From Pleurotus ostreatus/Saccharomyces cerevisiae fusant (lineage: Eukaryota; Opisthokonta): DNA of 16,580 nt. Of the stretch, positions 8,937 to 16,580 are shown piece after piece (positions within the stretch are counted from its first letter, which is position 1; each line of letters starts with the position of its first letter). Where the stretch lies: contig JAMQCK010000753.1 in the NCBI GenBank assembly GCA_024196135.1, forward strand, positions 1 to 16,580, read 5' to 3'. The position numbers were made by a program, and so were the translations under genes. The notes beneath the pieces are model-generated. The model worked only from the letters and a program-made list of their open reading frames with translations, did no database searches and was not told where the DNA came from.

Positions 8937-9785
8937 TCACTTTTTCGTCGACCCAAATCCTCCGAAGCCCATCATCTTCGCCATCTCATCGTCCGGCCCG
9001 CCGCTCTCCTCTATCAACTGCATTCGCGCAGCCTCCTTCGCCTGTTGCTTCGCCTTCTTCTTCTCTTCCCGCTCGGCCTGCTGCTTCGCCTTGATCTCAG
9101 CTAGTCGCTGGTCGAAGTCATATTGCTTCTGTGTCGAGGCGGCGCGTGTCTGTTCGCGGAGGAAGGCGATTCGCCTGCGCACTTGTTCAAGGGAGGAGCG
9201 TTCGATGTTGGTTGTTTGGCCGAGGGCACGAAGATCTATAGAAAGATTGGTGCGTAAAGATTGAGTAAGGGGAAGGCGTAGTGTTATGTGAAGGGTATGG
9301 AGGGAAGAAGGTAGGGATAACAGTTCCGTCAGCACAGTGCCCAACTAAGAGGGTAGGTGGCACTTACGCGCTCTCGAGTTGATATGGTCCAAGTATCCAG
9401 TGCTATCCTTGTAATTCCGTTGACATGTTTCGCAGTAGAAGCCCGGCTGCCCTGGCCCCCGGTTCGACAAGTTCTGCACGACCATGGTCTTCCCCAAATT
9501 CTTGTCCAGATTCAGATCATGTTCGCGGCGCTGAGCTAGTTGTGTAGGCTTTGGCTGGTCTTTCGAGGGGGCACTCTTTCGTGGGCGCTTTCCTGCATGC
9601 GAATAAAATCACTGCTCAGTCAGGGTGTGATGCATCGGTAAATGAACGAACGCACCTTGCTTCAACCGCTCCTCATTCTCCTTCGCGCGCTCTGCCTCCT
9701 CGGCGTCGCGCTTCTTGGCCTTTTCAGCATACTCTGCCGTATCCCACTTCCTGCGAAAGTCCGTATCCTTGGCGTTGCTGGCCAT
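8937..9785 (-). CDS. SNU23: Snu23/ZMAT2-type U4/U6.U5 tri-snRNP zinc-finger protein, 217 aa
   Basis: Spliceosomal protein that helps bring the 5' splice site to the U6 ACAGA region in the B complex. Exons in coding order: 9785-9656, 9592-9368, 9235-8937; total 654 nt, an exact 218 codons. The N-terminus DFRRKWDTAEYAEKAKKR is the conserved family start. LDKNLGKTMVV precedes a single matrin/U1-type C2H2 finger, with C97, C100, H113 and H119 (C-x2-C-x12-H-x5-H). The conserved block NIERSSLEQVRRRI follows, then a Lys/Glu/Ala coiled coil, and the family-specific end MMGFGGFGSTKK. The last finger histidine is split by intron 2, which at 132 nt is the longest intron in the window. Length is close to human ZMAT2. 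Complete. Confidence 0.95.
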
Positions 9786-9951
9786 AGTGTAGTGAGCTGG
9801 CCGGACCCAGTGATGGTGAAGTCCGAGGTGCAACCACGAGCGCCTATTCGGATTCCGGACCGAGCTCGGGGGGAACGCCACATATTGATGGCGGGCAACG
9901 TGATGGCGTGGGGTGGCGCACGGCGGCGATTTGGCTGCGGACTTGTTCACT
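9786..9951. promoter_or_regulatory. Divergent promoter of SNU23 and ERD1-like gene
   Basis: 166 bp separate the two start codons. No TATA box is seen; the short spacing implies shared promoter elements. Confidence 0.5.
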
Positions 9952-11669
9952 ATGGACGTGGACATCGATGTGTGGACGCTCGTCCTCCCGCTGCCGTTCA
10001 GGGCACTGTTGCTCATTGGCGTCGGCATCCTCGCCTGGGCGACGAACCTCCATGGCCTCTATTACTTCCGCATCGACGCAGCGACCGCCCTCGACCTCCG
10101 CCCGCACAGCGCCGCCAGCCCGCTCCTCGCCACGCACGACCACCCCCCTCCCCCGCAGGCGCTCTATGCGCCCATCTATAGACTGTTTGTCAGCTACGCG
10201 ACCTGGTGTTTTGCGTGCTGGTTTGTGTTCTATGCGCTGTCGCGCGGAGACCCCGTACGTGTCGACGTGCACGGGTGGATCCCGGCCTTCTGCACGCTAG
10301 GGGTCCTGCTTGCACTGTTTGCGCCATTGGACATCTTTGAAAGGACACAGAGAAGACGCTTCGTACGGTGCGTACTTCCGCTCACTGTCCCTCGATCACG
10401 AGCTGACGCTGTACGGACGTAGCGCGCTACGCCGCATCATGTTCCCCCCTGCGCCCAAATACCACAACGCGCCCCGAATACACTTTGCCGACGTCATCCT
10501 CGCCGATATCCTTACATCCTTTGCGAAGGTGTTTGTCGACATATACTTCTGCCTCTGCCAGCTCCTGGCGTCAGGCGGCAGCTTGCTCTTCGTTCCATCG
10601 CAGACAGGGTGGACGCGATGGATTGCGCCGACTATCATGAGGTACGTCATATCTTTTAATGAATGAATGTCTTTTCTGATCTTCATTCAGCATTCCCTAC
10701 CTCATTCGATTCCGACAGTGTCTGGTCGAATATTCTGGGGACACGTCAAATCCCAAGCCGCTCTACAACGCTCTGAAGTACTTCTCATCCTTCCCCGTAC
10801 TCTTCCTTTCGGCAGCACAGCCCCTCATTAGCGCCGCGAAGCATGGCAAGGAGGTCGAGCACGAGACATGGCACGGCGAGCACTTGCTTTTCCGCCTATG
10901 GTTAGTCGAAACGCATCATTAACTCGCTATTTCAGCTTGACCTCTCTTCAGGGTTCTAGCCGCGCTCGTAAATTCACTATACTCGTACTGGTGGGATGTT
11001 AGCAACGATTGGGGGTTCGCCCTCCTCAAGCCAGCGCCACCACCCGATCCAACGACGCGCCTACCCCGGCGCCTCGTACTTCCTCATTTGCATAGCGGCG
11101 TCCCGCTCATTGGTGATGCGAGTCGGTCCCTCTCACCTGAAGCAGTTCGCAACTACGGTCATGCTCGTACATTCTCCGCCGGCCACCGACGCGCGAGCTC
11201 GCTCACTGTTGCTCCCGACGGATGGCTACTCCCCCACCTCCGCCCGACACTCCTCTTCCCGCGGCCCAAGCTTACCTATGGCACGCTCCTCATCGTCAAC
11301 CTCATCCTCCGACTGTCGTGGAGCGCAAAACTGTCGCCGCACCTGCACCGCGCGCTCGACGGCGGGACGCACACCCGCTTCGGGGACGCGGCGCACATGG
11401 GAGTGTGGGTGCTCGAGCTCGCGGAGATCGTGCGGCGGTGGCTGTGGGTTTTCGTGCGCGTCGAGTGGGAGCTCATACGGAAAGGGGAGACGCCGTCAGG
11501 GGGCAGCGTGCGCGAGGATCCCGCGCTGGAGGCGGAAGAGTACGGCGAGGCTGCGCTCGACCGGCTACGGGCGGACGCCCCTGGCGAGGTTTTGTTCAAG
11601 GACGACGATCTTTTGAGCACGGAATCGAGCGAGTTCGAGCTGGTGGCTCCCGCGAGAAGACCCTTATGA
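9952..11669 (+). CDS. ERD1: EXS-domain membrane protein, Erd1-like, 520 aa, 4 exons
   Basis: Probable Golgi membrane protein. Yeast Erd1 is needed for retention of ER-lumenal proteins and for Golgi glycosyltransferase recycling, and has been linked to Golgi phosphate export. Exons 9952-10367, 10423-10641, 10691-10900 and 10952-11669 total 1563 nt, an exact 521 codons. There is no SPX domain: the protein starts directly in membrane segments (about residues 10-38, 80-99 and 109-130), which separates it from Syg1/Xpr1. EXS hallmarks are FADVILADILTSFAKV (exon 2), IPYLIRFRQCLVEY (exon 3) and NSLYSYWWDVSNDWG (289-303). About 70 residues rich in Pro, Arg and Ser follow before the next membrane segment (LTYGTLLIVNLILRLSW), and the C-terminal tail is acidic. 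It is longer than yeast Erd1 (362 aa), mostly through this loop and the tail. Assignment to Erd1 rather than another SPX-less EXS protein is by architecture. Confidence 0.88.
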
Positions 11670-11986
11670 CACTGCACGACCCCGGCTCTCTTGGGTATGG
11701 TACATATGGCTTATATTCTGTACGCAACCATGGACAACTCTTGCTACGCTATATAATGAGTGCTGGCTATAGATGGTGTGTGCGGTACGGCTGGTCGTGC
11801 TCGATGCTCCGTGAATATGCGTCAAGAATAAGATAAGGAGGTCAGCTAGTAATGTATATATCGGCCTAAACAGCCTCCAAGAAATTAGTGCAACTAAGCG
11901 ACGTCAGCTGTCCGTTGCTGTCCGTCTGTGCCCTACGGTATATCAAGCGAGTGCAAGAGCAAGCTGCAAAGTCCGTGCAGCGCTAA
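11670..11986. other. Intergenic between convergent 3' ends
   Basis: 317 bp between the ERD1-like stop (+) and the WOPR stop (-). AT-rich patches such as gtacatatggcttatattctgt and aatgtatatatcggc fit 3' UTR and poly(A) sequence. Nothing else is supportable. Confidence 0.6.
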
Positions 11987-13690
11987 CTAGGTTGTGGTGA
12001 TGTGTGCATAGTCAGATGCGGCGCCAGTGTATGTAAAGTGGGATTGCCCGCTGTAGTGCGTCGACTGAAGGTCGTTGCGCTCACCGGTGGTGTAGGAGGG
12101 GTAGGCGTATGAATGGTTGGCGTCCACCGACTCGTACGACCACGAGCAGGACTGGCCGCGGGTGTTGATCCTCCAGGAGTAGTATTCAGCATTCGGCAAT
12201 GAAGACGCGTATGCATACATAGCGTCCGACGCGTCGTACGTGGTGAACCGCGCCGGCGTCGTCCTGTAAGTCGGCGCAGCGCCGAGATGGTCGCGATAGG
12301 CAGCCTGGAGGGGATAGCAAGGGAATTCGGGAATGTCGTTGCACGCCTGCATCGCTGCCATGCCGTAGCTGTGCGCCTGGGAGCCGCTCTGCGAGTACGA
12401 TCCATAGGGCTCCATATCATAGGCGTTCTGCGACCAAGCCGCCGTGAACCGATTCTGCGCACTCCAGCCGTTATAGGCGCCCGTATAGGAGTTTTGCGCG
12501 ATGTCCTCGAGCTGCTGTGCAACTTGCCCCCTCGCTCCTCCCGGGTCCACCATGAAAGGCCCGACGCCCTCGTCCGCCACCGCCGCGTCGCCACTTCTCG
12601 GCAACAGCGCCCTGCTTCGGTCGCCCGCCAGGGATATGGCGTGAGGACCAGGGTGAATGGGCTGTGGTGCCGCGACGGGCGGCGCTGTGTTGGCGTACAC
12701 GGGCATGACTGATACGTCGGAAGCAGGTGCGCCAGACGCCGCCGACGCCTCGGATGAGCTAGAGGCTGAGGTCGATCGATATTGTCGTCGATCGGGCTCG
12801 TAGATGTGCTGCAAGGTTGTATATGCATGGCGAGGATACGCGGGAGGACGGAGGCCGAGGTGGACGTCGCGAGGTGCGCTCGTCGTGGTTGATAGCGCGA
12901 CAGGCGATGCCGACGGACTTGCGCGCTTGACCTTCGCCTCCGCCGTTTTCTTCCCGCGCCGTCGGGGCGCCCGCCACGGTTGGTACCAGCGGGGCGGTAC
13001 CTCATGGGGTAGACAGCTAAGAGCCTCGACGTTCAACAGCCGCGCATCGATTTCGGCGGCGGTCGAGGAATACGCGACAATGTAGCACTTGCGCGGCGCC
13101 TCCGCGCCTCCTACGCGCATGAGGGCGGAGTATGTGCGCTTGATGAGAGGCGGCCCGCTGTTGGAAAAGAAGCGACGAAAAAGAAAGGAAGCCCCTACAT
13201 GAGTTAGGGTGGCACGGCGGATGGAGCTACGCACCTTTCCCCCTCTTCGAGCTTTTGATTGTATTTAAGGAAGCCGTCAGCGCCGCCGCGAGAGGGTCCC
13301 CAACGCATGCCTACGGCTCCGTGAGTCGCATGGTACTGAGGAAGCCGGTGATATCCTCTCACCATCCGTCCAGCGTTCCAGGCATGTCTTGGGTATAAGA
13401 TAAGCGACTTGGGCGGACCGAGCACTGAAGAAAACACCAACCTCGCTCAGACCCCGCTGAGTTTGTTCTTCCCAGACGTATATGTTGCCCGGCTTGATAG
13501 CGTCGCGGCCACGCTGGTCCAGTCGATGCCTGACCATGTGCAAGCCGCCAACCTGCGTCGCGTGAAGGACGAGAGTTGCCTCCTCCCCGTTCCTATCACA
13601 GATCCGTCAGAATTATCGATTACTGCCTCTGGCAAGCACGTACCGCAAGTAAACGCCCTCGAGCGTCGGACTACAATCTCGCGCGGGCAT
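11987..13690 (-). CDS. Gti1/Pac2 (WOPR) family transcriptional regulator, about 489 aa
   Basis: DNA-binding regulator of the family of Candida Wor1, Histoplasma Ryp1, Fusarium Sge1 and Ustilago Ros1, which control morphology, sporulation or pathogenic development. Preferred exons in coding order: 13690-13644, 13592-13442, 13387-13363, 13310-13235, 13157-11987 (1470 nt, an exact 490 codons). First WOPR half: PTLEGVYLRNGEEATLVLHA, then RDAIKPGNIYVWEEQ, then ERWTDGMRWGPSR (about 70-82) and GFLKYNQKL. Second half: PLIKRTYSALM (103-113) and KCYIVAYSS (123-131). A basic run (165-178, RRRGKK and following) is a likely nuclear signal. The remaining 300 or so residues are a Ser/Tyr/Ala-rich low-complexity tail, common in this family. 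The intron at 13388-13441 is uncertain: no strong splice sites are present and that stretch is open and in frame. The other introns are clear. Target genes are unknown. Confidence 0.87.
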
Positions 13691-15648
13691 AGCTGAGCAA
13701 GACCGTTGAGGCGCGAGCTCCTCCTATTTCAGGGCGGCGAGAAGAGGGACGGAGATGAAGGGAGCCTCGCACCCATATATACCCCGTGCCCCGATGTTCA
13801 CAGTCGTTCCGCCACGCGTCCCCTCACTGGAGCTAAAGTGAGCCAATACGCGCGGGCGACAGCGCCCATGGGTTCAGTTTTGTCACGCGCGGAGGCCCTT
13901 GTACGGTTCAGAAGTCCTATTCAAATCTAGATCTGCGGCGCGACAGCCGTGTGTCGCATTCGTGTACACAACGCAAGGCACATCGAGCAAATCCGATGGA
14001 AATCCGTGAACGGCATCCCTAGCGCGTGGGCATACTTTTTTGGCAGGTTAGCTACGGGTTCTGATGGTGAGGCATCGGACTCACATCGTCTTGCCGGCCA
14101 AGTCCTCATGCGGCGAACGGTAAGACGCGTGGGCAAGTATACGGCACAACGAAGAGACCCTATTCAACTAGTCTGGGAACGAAAAGCGGAAATTGAAGGC
14201 GCGCGAAGGATCGATATCTAAAGAATTGAGCGGGTTTTGAGAGCGGGCAGCCGCATTGCTTGATACACAGAAAGCATTCGATAGATTTTATACTCCATTA
14301 GGTGTTCCTGCAAATCCTATGGACTGCGCTGGCGTTAGCGACGCTCCGTATGTGTCATAGTGATCGCCGTGGCACTTCGCAGGAGATTGGGGTCCTGGAC
14401 TGCTGAATGTGGATCACCTCCTGTCGACGTAAGTTGCGAAACGCTTTCACGGCGCACTTGCAATGACGCTTCGATCAGAATTCACAGCGTGGGATGGGAT
14501 GAGCTAGCGTTGCACAGCGCCGACGACTGTATGAAGTTCAGTGTTCGCATGTCCGAGAAGCCCATTACTATAGATGGCGAGGACGGCGACCTATAGTGCA
14601 TCAGCAAGACATGGAATAGTGTGCAATGCTTGGAGGACTCCCTGACGCCCACAAAGATCGAGTGGGCGCGAGCTATGTATGCCGACATGTTTCCAGCAAC
14701 TGAGCAATATATCAGCGAAAGCAGGGGCCCAGTCAGCGCCTGACGTGGGGACAGAGAAGCTTGGCAAAACACGCTGATAGACCGTCAGATGAAGCAGGCT
14801 CAGTGCTTCCGGCACCGGGACGACCGGAAACGAGAGTTCATGAACCACATTGGAACAGTGCGGCCTGCGCCTGTCGGCTGCCAGTGTCAATGTATATGTA
14901 TCAGTTACCTTCCAATAGCCACGTTCACGCAAACTTGAGAGGGCGCAGAGTAGATCCCTTCTATAAGGAAGAAGGGACTTTTACTGAATGGGCGATCCGC
15001 TTTGACAAAACCTCTAAACCTCGCCATTGGACGACGCTCGGACTATACCTTTCTGGCTCTGACTCGGAGAACCCGCGTGCCCTTCTCCTCTCAGCCTGCG
15101 CGTCATGCGCAACTGTATGGGTCCCGTGCAGGGCTCGCGCTGGCGAGCGCCACTTAGGTTGAAGTCACATTTTCTTCCTTACTCTGAGCATGCAGTCAAA
15201 GCCGACTTTACGCGACGCAGACGCGGTGTAATACCATTTCTCCTTAATAGAGATCAGCTGAAGAAGCATCGATCGTATATGGGAGCCCGTGAAGATGGCG
15301 ACGGGTTTGAGGTGATACTTCAAGTCCGCTGAAGCCTATCCCTGCAGCTGCCCGTAAGGATCGGATACCTCGAAAGAGCATCAAATACAAGCAGAAGCAC
15401 CTCGGTGAAAGGTGGGCGAAGAGCAGGGGCAGAGCCTTGCAGTTAGGCGCGCTCGAGGTCGACGCCGGAAGCAAGTCCAACAAATCCCGCATCTGGGAAT
15501 CCGTGTCGCACGCACGTGAGATCGATCAGACAACACGTGGGAGCGGAAGCAGATTCCCGCGCCACAAAGCATCTTGGTCCCAACAATCACATGGAAGGAG
15601 GCGCGCCATGACCTGTGCTCGTCGGCCGCGCTGCAGTCTCAAGCCACC
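13691..15648. other. Long intergenic region without a supportable gene
   Basis: Nearly 2 kb between the divergent WOPR (-) and hydrolase (+) genes, far longer than any other gap here. The longest frames, near 14761-15162 (+) and 14591-14932 (-), overlap each other and match no family I know. They show no intron-joined conserved blocks. No tRNA, terminal repeats or transposase fragments are seen. A GCTCGC-GCTG-GCGAGC inverted repeat lies near 15133-15148. It probably holds the two promoters; genes for WOPR regulators often have long upstream regions. A non-coding RNA cannot be excluded. Confidence 0.5.
13774..13781 (-). promoter_or_regulatory. TATA-like box of the WOPR gene
   Basis: TATATATG on the minus strand, 84-91 bp upstream of the chosen WOPR start codon. 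Position and sequence fit a TATA box and support the start at 13690. Confidence 0.45.
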
Positions 15649-15652
15649 ATGA
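15608..15652 (+). other. Short upstream ORF overlapping the hydrolase start (ATGA)
   Basis: ATG at 15608 in good context (gccATGa) opens a 14-codon frame. Its TGA (15650-15652) overlaps the hydrolase ATG (15649-15651) as ATGA. If transcription starts upstream of 15608, scanning ribosomes would meet this frame first, and hydrolase translation would need leaky scanning or reinitiation. The transcript start is unknown. Confidence 0.4.
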
Positions 15653-16580
15653 TCGACCATCTCGTAGGGCGTCCAAATCCATCTTGGAAGCGAGCGCAGG
15701 TGCGTAGCCAGCAAATGCGCGCAGCAAACCATCCTGAGGTCCACACAGGTCTTCCTGGTCATCTTCTTTTGGATATGGCAAGTTCTGCGGGGAAGTAGCA
15801 AGGGGCCCCGCATTCGACTGATTCGGCGACTCAACGAGCGTCTAGGTATTGGCATGTCTCATTCACGAGAGTTTGTGTCAACTCATCTCCTGTAGGGCGC
15901 AGGTTCACTCCATGGCAGCTCATTGTCAGCGTTCTGACGGGCGTATACGCCATCCGCAATTTCGACAAGATACTCGGTCTGGGAGGTGAGTACATGAATC
16001 AGTGGGGCAGGACTGATGCTCATCTCATACACACCAGCACCCGAACCTCTTGCACGCCTCGTACGTGTTGCTTTCCTGCGCGCATACGCGTTAATTGACA
16101 TTTTCTTAGTATTCGCCCTCATACTATCGGGCGACGTGGATCGCCACAGGTCTTGACGCGGGGTTCGCGACCGCCATGCACATCAAGCCACGGTGGCTCC
16201 GCCACATCTGCTCCGTCCTATTTTCCGGCTACTACATCATCTACGCCAACGAAGCCGACGAGAAGGTGCGCCGCCCCAATAAACTTCGCCCGTTCCTACC
16301 CTAACCTGACCACCCCCCAGCTGCGCAAATTCCGCGCGGTGCCGACAGTCGAAATGCTGCGGGCCACTTGGGAGAAGACGTCAAACCCGATCCTACAAGC
16401 TTTCATGCACTTCCCCCGGGTCTCGCTTTTCCGTAAGGTCCTCATTCAGCGGCCCACGGGCTCGCAATATACTCGCCCCATCACCACGTATCTGTTCTTT
16501 GCGCCGCCGTCAGCGGAGCTCGCAGATGCAGTTGATCTAGTGCTGGATTTCCCTGGCGGCGGATTTGTGGCCATGTCACC
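15649..16580 (+). CDS. Alpha/beta hydrolase (esterase/lipase-like), N-terminal part, truncated by window end
   Basis: Exons 15649-15699, 15749-15845, 15896-15985, 16038-16060, 16110-16265 and 16321 onward join in one frame for 225 codons; introns are 49-55 nt. The start has a near-ideal context (gccaccATGa). The N-terminus carries a hydrophobic segment (VFLVIFFWIWQVL, about 18-30), a basic stretch, then RRFTPWQLIVSVLTGVYAIRN, so it is probably membrane-anchored. The blocks APEPLARLYSPSYYRATW, ANEADEKLRKFRAVPTVEMLR and WEKTSNP are, as I recall them, typical of a basidiomycete alpha/beta-hydrolase family. DFPGGGFVAMS (215-225) ends the window and corresponds to the HGGG oxyanion-hole region of hormone-sensitive-lipase-like enzymes, with Pro in place of His. 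The catalytic Ser, Asp and His lie beyond the window. Substrate unknown. The first two exons rest on frame and splice logic and are less certain than the rest. Confidence 0.82.

Noticed and set aside
13830..13840. CTAAAGTGA as a possible Wor1 autoregulatory site near the WOPR gene.
   Set aside because: Only six of nine positions match the Wor1 motif TTAAAGTTT, a level expected by chance in 2 kb.
14591..15162. Overlapping frames of 113 codons (-) and 133 codons (+) in the long intergenic region.
   Set aside because: No recognisable domain, no splice-joined extension, and mutual overlap on opposite strands. Treated as chance frames.
15841..15895. ATG at 15854 as the hydrolase start.
   Set aside because: It is out of frame with RRFTPWQL, runs into a stop within 14 codons, and any joining intron would be only about 20 nt. 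The segment fits better as a 50-nt intron.
1..16580. CRISPR arrays, operons, transposase genes or terminal repeats.
   Set aside because: None seen. Intron-rich genes and promoter layout show a eukaryotic nuclear region without an intact mobile element.

Overview
This window reads as nuclear DNA from a filamentous basidiomycete, most likely an Agaricomycete. Genes are GC-rich and densely packed, and they are cut by many 45-60 nt GT-AG introns. Gene order is compact with short shared promoters. At the left edge lies a tiny gene for a CaaX-ending lipopeptide of the kind agaricomycetes use as mating pheromone. All exon boundaries were worked out by hand from splice sites, reading-frame continuity and remembered family conservation; no alignment or expression data were available.

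Layout. 176-286 (-): 36-residue pheromone precursor, with a TATA box at 427-434, a dyad at 535-553 and three identical 10-bp AGACAATAAG repeats at 603-741 upstream. 1232-5019 (-): cytosolic isoleucyl-tRNA synthetase, 12 exons, 1076 aa, complete. 5878-7659 (-): Pbs2-type MAP kinase kinase, 7 exons, 490 aa, complete. 7849-8521 (+): ubiquitin-like/BAG-domain Hsp70 co-chaperone, 3 exons, 193 aa, sharing a 189-bp promoter with the kinase. 8937-9785 (-): Snu23/ZMAT2 spliceosomal zinc-finger protein, 3 exons, 217 aa. 9952-11669 (+): Erd1-like EXS-domain membrane protein, 4 exons, 520 aa, divergent from SNU23 across 166 bp. 11987-13690 (-): Gti1/Pac2 (WOPR) family regulator, 5 exons in the preferred model, about 489 aa. 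13691-15648: about 2 kb without a supportable gene. 15649-16580 (+): alpha/beta hydrolase with an N-terminal hydrophobic segment, cut off by the window end just after its PGGGF oxyanion-hole motif.

The genes do not form a cluster with one function. Most are housekeeping: translation, splicing, Golgi, chaperone and stress signalling. The accessory-type items are the pheromone precursor, the WOPR regulator and the hydrolase. The most notable result is the pheromone gene, which is short enough to be missed by routine annotation, together with its repeat-bearing promoter. No pheromone receptor is present in the window, so it cannot be decided here whether the left edge abuts a mating-type (B/PR) locus or holds a solitary pheromone gene.
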